64,000 bases of DNA from Chryseobacterium viscerum (GTDB lineage: Bacteria; Bacteroidota; Bacteroidia; Flavobacteriales; Weeksellaceae), in NCBI RefSeq assembly GCF_025949665.1, contig NZ_JAPDFT010000001.1, forward strand, positions 2,356,001 to 2,420,000, read 5' to 3'. Every line of letters begins with the position of its first letter. Positions within the stretch are counted from its first letter, which is position 1. The notes under the pieces are model-generated. The model did no database searches and was not told where the DNA came from. It saw only the letters and a program-made list of their open reading frames with translations. Made by a program: the position numbers and the translations under genes. Positions 36,765 through 45,501 of this stretch are shown here, piece by piece.

Positions 36765-37508
36765 ATGAATTTAAAAATGAATAAAAAGCTAACCTTACTA
36801 TTATTATTTTTATCAATAATAACATTCGCACAAAAACCAACCCTATTCCTCATCGGTGATTCTACTATGGCCAACAAAGAAAATCCGGATAAAAATCCAG
36901 AACATGGCTGGGGACAGGTTTTGCCACAATTTTTAACAGGAATTGAAATTCAGAATCATGCGATGAATGGCAGAAGTTCAAAAAGCTTTCGGACTGAAGG
37001 CAGATGGGATAAAGTGGAAAAACAGCTGAAAAAAGGAGATTTTGTCATTATTCAGTTTGGACATAACGACCAGAAATTAAAAGATTCTACGAAATTCACC
37101 AATCCATATACACAATATAGAGCCAACCTGGAAAGGTATGTAAATGAAGCCAGAGCAAAAGGAGCAACCCCCATTCTGATGACTTCTATTGTAAGAAGAA
37201 ATTTCAATGAAAACGGAGTTTTGATTGATACCCATAAAGAATATCCTTTAGTAGTAAGAATGGTGGCCAATGATCTGAAAGTTCCGTTTGTAGATATGCA
37301 GTTACTGACAGAACAACTGGAAATTTCTTACGGTCCTGAAAATTCAAAAAAACTTCATCTGCATTATAAAGAAAGAGAAAATCCTTACTATCCAAAAGGA
37401 AAAGACGATGATACTCATTTATCAACCTTAGGCGCAGAATCAGTTGCAAAATTAGCACTGAAGAATTTGAAGAGTTTAAAAATCGGGTTAGAGAAATATA
37501 TTAAATAG
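36765..37508 (+). CDS. Secreted rhamnogalacturonan acetylesterase (CE12)
   Basis: The 247-aa SGNH hydrolase is preceded by a signal peptide (to ~residue 23). Catalytic parts are FLIGDSTMA (S33), HGWGQVLP, NGRSSKSF, QFGHNDQK and D216-T-H218. It is a compact single-domain version, unlike the two-domain CE12 at the left end and the lipoprotein CE12 at 31893. The ATG at 36777 (MNKKLTL) is an alternative start. Three CE12 copies with three kinds of leader or domain layout suggest work at different places in the envelope. Confidence 0.92.
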   Translation: MNLKMNKKLTLLLLFLSIITFAQKPTLFLIGDSTMANKENPDKNPEHGWGQVLPQFLTGIEIQNHAMNGRSSKSFRTEGRWDKVEKQLKKGDFVIIQFGHNDQKLKDSTKFTNPYTQYRANLERYVNEARAKGATPILMTSIVRRNFNENGVLIDTHKEYPLVVRMVANDLKVPFVDMQLLTEQLEISYGPENSKKLHLHYKERENPYYPKGKDDDTHLSTLGAESVAKLALKNLKSLKIGLEKYIK

Positions 37509-37535
37509 TTCTTCAATCCTGATAATTAAAAAATC

Positions 37536-37614
37536 AGTTTGTCATTCAAAAACACAAGTTGAAGACTTACGAATGAAGTTCAGATAGATTTCTCCTTCGT
37601 CCAAATGACAAACT
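37536..37614. repeat. Inverted repeat with AGTTTGTCATT arms
   Basis: AGTTTGTCATT (37536-37546) is inverted exactly at 37604-37614. The internal sequence (TCTCCTTCGTCC) looks like a degenerate dispersed hairpin element. It lies between the CE12 and kdgF genes. Confidence 0.5.
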
Positions 37615-37655
37615 AAGCGTAAAAAAAATTAGTTAAAAAATCAAAAACATAAAAA

Positions 37656-37997
37656 ATGAAATTCAGAAAAGAACCCTTCTTCGATGGTAATTCAGAGTGG
37701 GAAGATTTAGGAGCAGGAGTTTCCAGACAGTTTGTGGGGTATAATTCTCAGGTAATGATGGTGATTGTAAAGTTTGAAAAAGATGCCATTGGAGCTTTAC
37801 ACCAGCATTTTCATTCTCAGATCACCTATGTTGCTTCAGGAAAGTTTGAAGTGATGGTTGATGGTGAAACAAAGATCTTACAGCAAGGTGACGGATTTTT
37901 CGCGCAGCCGAATATTTTCCATGGAGTAAAATGTCTGGAAGCAGGACAATTAATTGATGCTTTCGCTCCTTTTAGAGAAGATTTCCTGAAAGATTAA
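37656..37997 (+). CDS. kdgF: Cupin KdgF, unsaturated uronate linearisation
   Basis: The 113-aa single cupin lacks a signal peptide and so is cytoplasmic. Metal-ligand positions are filled by H49 and H51 in LHQHFHSQ, Q in the following segment and His in NIFHGV (~H88). KdgF proteins open the ring of 4,5-unsaturated galacturonate to give DKI, the KduI substrate. This length, the motif HQHxHxQITYVxxGxFEV and its place in a pectin locus fit well. It lies apart from the kdu operon, between secreted-enzyme genes. Confidence 0.85.
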   Translation: MKFRKEPFFDGNSEWEDLGAGVSRQFVGYNSQVMMVIVKFEKDAIGALHQHFHSQITYVASGKFEVMVDGETKILQQGDGFFAQPNIFHGVKCLEAGQLIDAFAPFREDFLKD

Positions 37998-38047
37998 AAA
38001 ATCAAATCTTCAAGATTTAGAAAAGCATTTCGCTAAATTATTTTGCT

Positions 38048-38950
38048 ATGAAAAAAATTGCGTTCCTCTTATTAATTTCCCTAACTCTTCAATTATCTGC
38101 ACAGGAGAAAATTAGGGTCTGGCCGAAAGGTCAGATGCCGAACTCCAAAGGATTACCATTGAAAACGGAAGAAAAAGACGGAAGAATCATACAGATAAAA
38201 GAGACCGAACTTTTTGCTTTTCTACCTCCAAGGGAAGATAGGAAACAGATGGCTGTAATCGTCATTCCCGGTGGAGGATATTATAAACTTACTTATGATT
38301 TAGGCGGTTACCAGATCGCAAAATGGTTCAATACTCAAGGAATTTCGGCCTTTGTTTTAAATTACCGGTTGCCGACTTCTCCAGACTTGAAACAAAAAGA
38401 AATTGCCCCGTTACAGGACATTCAGGCAGCTATAAAATATCTTAGAAAAAACGCTGGGCAGTACGGCATTTCACCAGAACAGATTGGCGTTATCGGAACT
38501 TCCGCAGGCGGACATCTGGCTGCATCTGTGAGTAATATTCCTACAGATTATACGGAATTAAAAGGAGACTGGACTTCAATTCCAACTATTCCCAATTTTG
38601 CAATTTTGATTTCTCCGGTTATTGATTTAGGAGAATTTGCCCATGTCGGAAGCCGCAATAGCCTTCTGGGTGAAAATGCTTCTCCTGAAAAAATCAAAGA
38701 ATATTCAATGCAAAACCGGGTAACGGAAAAAACTCCACCCACGATTTTATTTCATGCTCAAAATGATAAAACAGTTCCTGTCATGAACAGTATTTTATAC
38801 TATCAGGAAATGATTAAAAACAAAGTAAAAGGTGCAATGTTTATTTTCGCTGAAGGTGAACATAAAATCGGAATTACGAATAAATCTGAACTGACGGATA
38901 ACTGGAAAAAACTTTGCTCAGACTGGCTTAAAGCCATAATCAATAAGTAA
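38048..38950 (+). CDS. Secreted alpha/beta-hydrolase esterase
   Basis: The 300-aa protein has a signal peptide (to ~residue 18). IPGGGYYKLTYDLGG forms the oxyanion hole region, GTSAGGHLAAS the nucleophile elbow, and GEHKIG holds the probable catalytic His; an Asp in HAQNDKTVP fits as acid. It resembles PUL-encoded acetyl-xylan/BD-FAE-type esterases. It differs from the esterase at 34568 in its shorter N-terminus and motifs, so it is not a recent duplicate. Removal of acetyl groups from pectin side chains is a reasonable inference. Confidence 0.83.
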   Translation: MKKIAFLLLISLTLQLSAQEKIRVWPKGQMPNSKGLPLKTEEKDGRIIQIKETELFAFLPPREDRKQMAVIVIPGGGYYKLTYDLGGYQIAKWFNTQGISAFVLNYRLPTSPDLKQKEIAPLQDIQAAIKYLRKNAGQYGISPEQIGVIGTSAGGHLAASVSNIPTDYTELKGDWTSIPTIPNFAILISPVIDLGEFAHVGSRNSLLGENASPEKIKEYSMQNRVTEKTPPTILFHAQNDKTVPVMNSILYYQEMIKNKVKGAMFIFAEGEHKIGITNKSELTDNWKKLCSDWLKAIINK

Positions 38951-38978
38951 TAAGTAATGGGTAATTAAAATATATTGG

Positions 38979-39141
38979 AAAAACGCAAGGGCGTAAAAAA
39001 TTATTTAGGTTATTACGTTTTAAGGCGCAAGGATTTTATCTTTGATAAAATTGATTATTATAAAAAACTTACTGAAAATCTTTGATTTTCTTGTGCCTTA
39101 AAGCATTATTATAATTGAAAACCTTTACCCCTTGCATTTTT
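38979..39141. repeat. Long imperfect hairpin repeat of the CGCAAGG type
   Basis: AAAAACGCAAGGGCGTAAA at the left pairs imperfectly with TTTACCCCTTGCATTTTT at the right, and AAGGCGCAAGGATTTT with AAAATC...CTTGTGCCTT further in. The two arms cover about 60 nt each. It belongs with the repeats at 35492 and 15129. Confidence 0.6.
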
Positions 39142-39176
39142 CCCAACAAATCAAATCACTTTAACAAAATATAAAA

Positions 39177-41651
39177 ATGTTCAAAATCATTCAACATAAA
39201 ATCTTTTTACTGGCTTTTGGAACGGTAATTTCAGTTTCAGTTCAGGCACAGCAAAATTTAAAACTGATTTATAACAGGCCTGGAGAAAACTGGAACGAGG
39301 CTTTACCAATTGGAAACGGAAAATTAGGTGCTATGATTTTTGGCGGGGCTTCGCAGGAGCATCTTCAACTTAATGAAGAAACAATCTGGGCGGGAGAACC
39401 GGGGAATAATGTTTCGAAAAACACATTCGACAGTATCCAGAAAATCAGAAAACTGTTGAATGAAGGTCAGTTTGAAAAAGCTCAAAAACTATCCAATACA
39501 ACCTATCCAAGAGCCGCTCCAAAAGATTTGAATTACGGAATGCCTTATCAGACGATGGGCGATCTGTTTCTGGATTTTAAAGGTCATGAAAATTTTAAAA
39601 ATTATACCCGGACGTTAGATATTGAAAAGGCAGTCAGTAGTGTTTCCTATGAAGTAAATGGAGTGACTTTCAGACGTGAGATTTTCTCATCTTTTGCGCA
39701 TAATGTGATTATGATTAAATTATCTTCCGGCAAAAAAGGAAGTCTGAATTTTTCTATTCATGCTTCCACTCCACACTTGAAAAAATCAATTTTTACAGAG
39801 AAAAACCAATTGGTGATTAACGGAACAAGCGGTTCTTCCGATAATAAAATTGGAAAAATTAATTTTAAAACAGTGGCTTTTCCGGTTTTAAAAGGTGGAA
39901 AATTGACCTCAACAAAAGATCAGCTTGAAATTTCCGGAGCAGATGAAGTGATCATTTATATTTCCATTGCTACGAATTTTAAAAAGTATAATGATATTTC
40001 CGGAAATCCGGATGTAAGAGTTTCAGAATATATACAATCTGCTTTGCATCAGAAATATGATGCTGAACTAAAAGCACACATTGAAAAGTATCAGAAATTT
40101 TTCAAGCGTGTAAAATTAGATTTAGGAACTACCGAACAGACGAAAAAAAACACTGACATTCGAATTAAAGAATTTGGAAGCTCAAAAGATCCTGATCTGG
40201 TCGCGTTATATTTCCAGTTCGGACGCTATCTTTTACTATCTTCTTCACAACAGGGAACCCAGCCAGCCAATCTTCAGGGAATCTGGAATGATCAGCTGCA
40301 TCCTGCCTGGGACAGCAAATACACCGTGAACATCAATACAGAAATGAATTACTGGCCTGCTGAAAATACAAACCTCAGTGAAATGCACGAACCTTTATTC
40401 GATATGATTCAGGATTTATCGGTGACAGGACAGGAATCTGCGAAGGAAATGTACCATGCCAGAGGCTGGAATATGCATCACAATACAGATTTGTGGCGAA
40501 TCACCGGAATTGTAGACGGCGGGTTTTACGGAATGTGGCCGATGGGCGGAGCATGGCTGACTCAGCACATCTGGAATCATTATCTATACACCGGAGATCA
40601 GCAGTTTTTGAAAAAACATTATGCTGCTCTGAAAGGTTGTGCCTTATTTTATCTCGATGTCCTGCAACAGGATCCTTCGAAAAAATATCTGGTAGTTTCC
40701 CCTTCTATGTCCCCTGAAAATACCTATATGAAAAGTGTGGGAATTACGGCAGGAACAACAATGGATAACCAATTGGTTTTTGATGTTTTTAATAATTTTA
40801 TTCATGCTTCAAAAATTCTAAATGAAGATAAAGGCCTTTCGGATGAAGTAAAATCAGCTTTAAATAAGCTTCCGCCCATGCAGATCGGGCAACACACCCA
40901 ACTGCAGGAGTGGCTTACAGATATGGACAGAACCAATGATAAACACAGACATATTTCGCATTTGTACGGACTTTTTCCGTCGGGACAAATCTCTCCTTTC
41001 AGAAATCCTGATTTAACAGAAGCTGCAAAAAATTCGCTGACGTATCGCGGTGACAAATCCACAGGCTGGTCGATGGGCTGGAAAGTAAACTGGTGGGCAA
41101 GATTACTGGACGGAAACAGAGCTTTTAAATTAATCTCTGATCAGCTGATTCCCGCACCTATGGAAACAAAAGGTCAGTCGGGAGGAACTTATCCGAATCT
41201 TCTGGATGCGCATCCTCCGTTCCAAATTGATGGAAATTTTGGATGTACTTCAGGAATTGCAGAACTATTACTGCAAAGTTATGATGGATATATTTATATT
41301 TTGCCCGCCCTACCTGATGCTTTACCTAATGGTTCTGTGAAAGGGTTAAAAGCAAGAGGCGGTTTTGAAATCGATATGGAATGGAAGAATTCTAAACTAA
41401 AGAAACTGGTTATAAAATCTTTTCTGGGAGGAAATGCGAGAATCAGAGTTGCGAAAGATATTCAGTTTAAATCAAAGACCGGTTTAACCTCAGCAAAAGG
41501 AGAAAATCCGAATCTGTATTACCAGGTGAATGCTATTAAAATGCCATTAGTTTCAGATAAAGCGGAATTAAAAGGTTACTCAATTCCTGAAACACAAATT
41601 TTTGATTTTGATACTGAAAAAGGACAAACGTATATTTTTGAATCAAAATAA
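39177..41651 (+). CDS. GH95-family glycosidase (alpha-L-fucosidase/alpha-L-galactosidase)
   Basis: The 824-aa protein has a signal peptide (to ~residue 23), an N-terminal beta-sandwich ([36 protein letters not shown]) and the (alpha/alpha)6 domain with [49 protein letters not shown] and [18 protein letters not shown]. Those segments hold the catalytic Asn/Asp of GH95. The family removes terminal alpha-1,2-linked L-fucose or L-galactose. In a pectin locus the target may be xyloglucan-like or rhamnogalacturonan side chains. Family certain, substrate open. Confidence 0.93.
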   Translation: MFKIIQHKIFLLAFGTVISVSVQAQQNLKLIYNRPGENWNEALPIGNGKLGAMIFGGASQEHLQLNEETIWAGEPGNNVSKNTFDSIQKIRKLLNEGQFEKAQKLSNTTYPRAAPKDLNYGMPYQTMGDLFLDFKGHENFKNYTRTLDIEKAVSSVSYEVNGVTFRREIFSSFAHNVIMIKLSSGKKGSLNFSIHASTPHLKKSIFTEKNQLVINGTSGSSDNKIGKINFKTVAFPVLKGGKLTSTKDQLEISGADEVIIYISIATNFKKYNDISGNPDVRVSEYIQSALHQKYDAELKAHIEKYQKFFKRVKLDLGTTEQTKKNTDIRIKEFGSSKDPDLVALYFQFGRYLLLSSSQQGTQPANLQGIWNDQLHPAWDSKYTVNINTEMNYWPAENTNLSEMHEPLFDMIQDLSVTGQESAKEMYHARGWNMHHNTDLWRITGIVDGGFYGMWPMGGAWLTQHIWNHYLYTGDQQFLKKHYAALKGCALFYLDVLQQDPSKKYLVVSPSMSPENTYMKSVGITAGTTMDNQLVFDVFNNFIHASKILNEDKGLSDEVKSALNKLPPMQIGQHTQLQEWLTDMDRTNDKHRHISHLYGLFPSGQISPFRNPDLTEAAKNSLTYRGDKSTGWSMGWKVNWWARLLDGNRAFKLISDQLIPAPMETKGQSGGTYPNLLDAHPPFQIDGNFGCTSGIAELLLQSYDGYIYILPALPDALPNGSVKGLKARGGFEIDMEWKNSKLKKLVIKSFLGGNARIRVAKDIQFKSKTGLTSAKGENPNLYYQVNAIKMPLVSDKAELKGYSIPETQIFDFDTEKGQTYIFESK

Positions 41652-41677
41652 TAGGTAATAAATAGTAAGCAGAAAAT

Positions 41678-41744
41678 CTCCCGCAGATTTTAGAATTCAC
41701 AGTAAATAACCTGTTTAATTCTGAAATCTGCGGGAGTTTTATTT
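41678..41744 (+). terminator. Terminator after GH95 gene
   Basis: CTCCCGCAGATTTTAGAATT (41678-41697) pairs with AATTCTGAAATCTGCGGGAG (41717-41736) across 20 bp with one wobble, followed by TTTTATTT. It marks the end of the long rightward run. Confidence 0.8.
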
Positions 41745-41786
41745 ACAAACACCAATTGATTAAATAATTTTTAATTAATAACAAAA

Positions 41787-41800
41787 TGCAACCGATTGAA
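41787..41800. promoter_or_regulatory. Degenerate LacI-type site TGCAACCGATTGAA
   Basis: It matches TGCAATCGATTGCA at 12 of 14 positions and lies 113 bp upstream of the lipoprotein pectate lyase gene, directly after the terminator. The surroundings are AT-rich without another strong signal. It is a weak member of the regulon. Confidence 0.45.
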
Positions 41801-41913
41801 TAAGTAAATTTAATAATATTATAATTATATAAATATTAATATATTAAAATATAAAACATTTAAATATAAAATATATAATTTTACAACCGAATCAAATAAC
41901 ATAAATCATTACT

Positions 41914-43032
41914 ATGAAAACAACATTTAAAGCTGCCTTTCTTATGGTAGCTCTAAGCTCTACCTTTGCCCTGACTGGTTGCGGGCAGGAAGACATTAAA
42001 ACAGATTTAGCGGAAAACCCAAACGAACTTAGTCTCGGAAACAAACTCGTTGCCAATGCCGTAGTTCCTTTAGCAAATTGTGTAGCCCCGGGATGGGCTT
42101 CTCAAAACGGGGGAACAACCGGTGGAGGAACAGCCGCTGAAACTACCGTGGCCACCTATGCACAATTAAAAGCTGCGATCGAAAACACAGCAGTAAAAGT
42201 CATTAAAGTGACAGGAACCATCACTATTACAACTCGTTTATCGCTACAGGATCAAACAGGAAAAACACTTTATGGGACAAGCGGTGCTAAATTGGTTTCT
42301 ACGGATCAGACTGCAAGCGGATCAGGAATTATCAATATTAAACGATGCAACAATATCGTGATCAGAAACCTGATTTTCGAAGGTCCGGGAGCTTATGATA
42401 CAGATGGCTGGGACAATGCCATTTTAGATGACTGCAGAAATGTATGGATCGATCATTGTGAATTCAGAGACGGTGTAGACGGGAATTTTGACATTAAAAA
42501 CAAATCCGACTTCGTTACAGTTTCTTATACGAAATTTCATTATCTGAAAGCTCCGAAACCTGGCGGTTCAGGCGGAACAGACGACCACAGATTCTCCAAC
42601 CTTATCGGATCAGGTGACGGGGCAACAGCAGATGCAGGAAAACTGAATGTAACATTCGTTCGCTGCTGGTGGGCTCCGGGATGCAGAGAGCGTATGCCGA
42701 GAGTGAGATTTGGTAAAATACATATTGTTAACAGCTATTTCAACAGTTCTGTAAGCAACAAATGTATTGCAGCAGGAGTTCAGGCGAATATCCGTGTCGA
42801 TGGAAACGTTTTTGAGAATGTAAAAGAACCTATTAACCTGATGAGTGGTTACACAGCAGTTACGGTTACTTCCAACAATACATTTACCAATGTTACCGGA
42901 AACACAGCAGGAAGCGGTACTGCATTTACTCCTCCTTATACAATCCCGATGCTGTCCTTATCTTCTGTAAAGTCTGACGTAACAGCCAATGCAGGAGCAA
43001 CATTAACAGGAAATATCTGTAATTCATTATAA
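41914..43032 (+). CDS. Pectate lyase (PL1), lipoprotein
   Basis: The 372-aa protein has a lipobox (LTGCG, C23) and a PL1 beta-helix: VIKVTGTITITTRLSLQDQTGKT, NIVIRNLIFEGPG, DNAILDDCRNVWIDHCEFRDGVDGNFDIKNKSDFVTVSYTKF, then WWAPGCRERMPRVRFGKIHIVNSYF, which has the catalytic-type Arg region. WIDHCEFxD supplies calcium ligands. It resembles classical PelB/PelC-type lyases more than the PL1s at 26403 and 45502 do. It stands alone between two terminators, with its own degenerate operator, so it is a separate transcription unit. Confidence 0.92.
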   Translation: MKTTFKAAFLMVALSSTFALTGCGQEDIKTDLAENPNELSLGNKLVANAVVPLANCVAPGWASQNGGTTGGGTAAETTVATYAQLKAAIENTAVKVIKVTGTITITTRLSLQDQTGKTLYGTSGAKLVSTDQTASGSGIINIKRCNNIVIRNLIFEGPGAYDTDGWDNAILDDCRNVWIDHCEFRDGVDGNFDIKNKSDFVTVSYTKFHYLKAPKPGGSGGTDDHRFSNLIGSGDGATADAGKLNVTFVRCWWAPGCRERMPRVRFGKIHIVNSYFNSSVSNKCIAAGVQANIRVDGNVFENVKEPINLMSGYTAVTVTSNNTFTNVTGNTAGSGTAFTPPYTIPMLSLSSVKSDVTANAGATLTGNICNSL

Positions 43033-43057
43033 TTTTTAGTCAATAAATTAGAACAAG

Positions 43058-43086
43058 AAAGACTGAGAAATTCTCAGTCTTTTTTA
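43058..43086. terminator. Bidirectional terminator between convergent lyase genes
   Basis: AAAGACTGAGAA (43058-43069) and TTCTCAGTCTTT (43071-43082) form a 12-bp perfect stem followed by T-rich sequence on the plus strand; A-rich sequence precedes it, serving the minus strand less well. Confidence 0.8.
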
Positions 43087-43099
43087 TAATCTAAAATTG

Positions 43100-44119
43100 T
43101 TATTCAGAAATTTTATTTTTCTCAAGCCATTTTGGATATTCTTTATTGATCAGCTTATCGGCAAAATCTCCAAACCAGCTGTAGCCGTTTCTTCTTTCTT
43201 CAGAAACCTCGTTATAGTTGTATTTTACGCTTCCGTCACGGTCACCGAAAAGAGGTTTGTTATTATTAATATCATAAAATCTTGCCCAGATTACAGAATT
43301 TTTATCCTCTGCCAAAGTCCGGACAGCTTTTCCGTTTACTATTGAAACATTGTAGCTGTAGCCTTTAATTTTATTTTGCTTAAACCATTTTACAGCAGAT
43401 TTTATCGATTTTTCAACTTCCGGAGTTACGGGTTGCAGCATTAAAAATCTTATAATTCCTACAGATTCTCCTGTTGCCAGAGAAATCGGTTCAAAAGTTC
43501 TTGCTTTATCTGGCCGAAGCGTGATTTCGTTGTACTGATCGCCCCAGATTGTTGGGGTTTCTTTTTGTAAAACCTGAGTTTTCAAGATGCATTCAATTCC
43601 TTTTTGTACGGCTATTTTTGATTTTTCCTTTAATTTAGAATCAACAGCATCAAAATCATTTTTCCCTTCCGCCACATTATACAAAACCTTCAAAGCGTTA
43701 ATCATCGCATTGTCATTGTAGGTCACCTGCTTTCTGTACAATCCGGAATTAGGATAATATTGTGGGAAACCTCCATTTTTATACTGCATTAAAAGAAGAT
43801 AACCAATTCCTTTCTCTGCAGATTTCAGATATTCAGGATTTTTTGTGGTGGAATATGCTTTTATTAAGGCGTTAATTTCCCTTGACGTCGCGTTATTATC
43901 AATGGTTGCATGATCGTCACCCGTTGCCTTTATCTTTTTCAAAAGATCCTTATCGAGCGGCAAATTATAATTCACTACAGATTTATCGTCCAGCTGCTTG
44001 CCCCACCCGCCAATGGGAAGCTGATATACAAGCATTTTTTCGGCTAAAGTATCTTTAATCTGAGCAGAAAGAACGGCTGTTGTTAAGGAAAAGACAGCTG
44101 CTGAAAGTTTTAATTTCAT
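43100..44119 (-). CDS. Pectate lyase (PL10), secreted
   Basis: The 339-aa protein has a short signal peptide (to ~residue 19) and an alpha/alpha-toroid. LPIGGWGKQLD, DDHATIDNNATSREINALIKAY, GYLLLMQYKNGGFPQYYP, TYNDNAMINALKVLY and ILKTQVLQKETPTIWGDQYNEITLRPDKARTFE segments match PL10. The family cleaves polygalacturonate by beta-elimination using calcium. It lies two bases downstream of the DUF4861 gene on the same strand, so they form an operon. It complements the PL1 lyases with a different fold. Confidence 0.93.
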   Translation of the reverse strand: MKLKLSAAVFSLTTAVLSAQIKDTLAEKMLVYQLPIGGWGKQLDDKSVVNYNLPLDKDLLKKIKATGDDHATIDNNATSREINALIKAYSTTKNPEYLKSAEKGIGYLLLMQYKNGGFPQYYPNSGLYRKQVTYNDNAMINALKVLYNVAEGKNDFDAVDSKLKEKSKIAVQKGIECILKTQVLQKETPTIWGDQYNEITLRPDKARTFEPISLATGESVGIIRFLMLQPVTPEVEKSIKSAVKWFKQNKIKGYSYNVSIVNGKAVRTLAEDKNSVIWARFYDINNNKPLFGDRDGSVKYNYNEVSEERRNGYSWFGDFADKLINKEYPKWLEKNKISE

Positions 44120-44121
44120 TA

Positions 44122-45303
44122 TTATTCGACTTTAATCATTAATGGGTTTGCAATTATCTGAGATTGTTTTTGCAATAGAGCTTCCCAATCTTTTTGTGTC
44201 TGAATCTGCCCGCTTTTCTGCCATGCAAATCCGGCATAATAAATCAGCTTATTTTGAGGTTTTGTCACAACTAACAGGTTGCTCTGGTCCGGAGTTTCGG
44301 ATTTAAGGGCAACAGATTTTTCAACAATTTCAGGATCCACTACAACTCCTTCACCTACAAAAGCATCATCAATTTTTTCCCAGTGCAAATAATATCCGCT
44401 TTTGTCGTTCAGTTTTGTTTCACCTTCGTTTTTATGTAAAGTAATTCCGATTGTATAATTCGGAACCTGCTTTTCAGCCTGGAAATTGGATTCAAACTTT
44501 GAAAAATTGGAGTCCAGATCAAGAGAAATTCGTTTTGTTTCTTTTACTCCGAATTCACTCCACGGATTGTAGGTTAATTCAAAAACCGTTCTTAAAGGAC
44601 CTTCCGCAATGGTTTTAGAACTTACAAAATTTTGTGACACCTGAAGCTTTTCATTAACCCAAATCCCGATTCCACCTGTTCCGCGGCTGTCTCCAACCTG
44701 GTAAGGATCATACCCCTCGCCTCTCGTATCTTTGTGATAGTACAACGGATCTGTCTGATAGCCTTTATACCATTTGTTGATCACTGGCTTATCTGTTCTT
44801 TTCAGCCAGATATCAACTCCACTGGATAGCGTGCTTCCTTTTATCCCTTCCAGTGCTTCTTTCTGACCTTTCGGGCCATAAACACGGAATGCTATTTTAT
44901 TATTTTCCCACGCATAATCGTCTGCTCTTTCAGGAACTAATCTTGAATATGTTGAAGTTTTGCTTTCAGGAATTGGAATTGTAGCATCTGCAATAATGGT
45001 ATAAGTATTTGCTTTTTTAGCTTCAATATTCACCTGAAAAAGCAATTCGTCATTTTTTCCGTCTCCATCATAGTCGATCCATTGGATGGGCAGAATGTTT
45101 TTACCACTATCTTTTATCCTGAGGTCAGATTCACTGTTTCTACTTAGAAAAGGAGCTAATTGAGAAACAGGTATTGAAACGACTTCATTTCTTGAAAAAT
45201 TCAATGTATTTTTTACCTGAATAGAATTTTGTGCTTTCAGAAAAGAACTAGCGCAAACGATTGCACAAGTAAATCCGAAAATTAAAAATTTTGATCTGAA
45301 CAT
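44122..45303 (-). CDS. Secreted DUF4861-family protein (second copy)
   Basis: The 393-aa protein has a signal peptide (to ~residue 24). An N-terminal beta domain (NEVVSIPVSQLAPFL, IQWIDYDGDGKNDELLFQV) precedes the DUF4861 core with NNKIAFRVYGPKGQKEAL, YYHKDTRGEGYDPYQVGDSRGTGGIGIW and EGPLRTVFELTYNPW. It is longer than the copy at 27850 by this N-terminal part. Function unknown to me. Coupling with PL10 (2-bp gap) suggests an exported partner in breakdown of lyase products. An operator-like sequence lies inside its leader-coding region (45252-45265). Confidence 0.8.
   Translation of the reverse strand: MFRSKFLIFGFTCAIVCASSFLKAQNSIQVKNTLNFSRNEVVSIPVSQLAPFLSRNSESDLRIKDSGKNILPIQWIDYDGDGKNDELLFQVNIEAKKANTYTIIADATIPIPESKTSTYSRLVPERADDYAWENNKIAFRVYGPKGQKEALEGIKGSTLSSGVDIWLKRTDKPVINKWYKGYQTDPLYYHKDTRGEGYDPYQVGDSRGTGGIGIWVNEKLQVSQNFVSSKTIAEGPLRTVFELTYNPWSEFGVKETKRISLDLDSNFSKFESNFQAEKQVPNYTIGITLHKNEGETKLNDKSGYYLHWEKIDDAFVGEGVVVDPEIVEKSVALKSETPDQSNLLVVTKPQNKLIYYAGFAWQKSGQIQTQKDWEALLQKQSQIIANPLMIKVE
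45252..45265. promoter_or_regulatory. Operator-like sequence CGCAAACGATTGCA inside DUF4861 gene
   Basis: It differs from the consensus TGCAATCGATTGCA at two positions. It begins 38 bp inside the reading frame, over signal-peptide codons. It could act as a downstream operator, or may be chance. Confidence 0.3.
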
Positions 45304-45431
45304 AATTATTCAATTGAGTTGTAAAAATCAAAAATAATGATAAGTTTCTTATGAACATCAAAAAAATAATCAAATTTTAAATCTAACAGGTTGATTTAGA
45401 AAAATATTTGAAATACCATTTATAATTAAAG

Positions 45432-45459
45432 AAAATCCTTTCAAAATAATTTGAAAGGA
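45432..45459 (-). terminator. Terminator of the PL1-T9SS gene
   Basis: TCCTTTCAAA (45436-45445) and TTTGAAAGGA (45450-45459) form a perfect 10-bp stem; on the minus strand TTTTC follows. It lies 42 bp after the stop at 45502. Confidence 0.75.
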
Positions 45460-45501
45460 CACTTTTTGAATAGGAATGAAATTAAACTTTGGTAATTCCT
45501 T

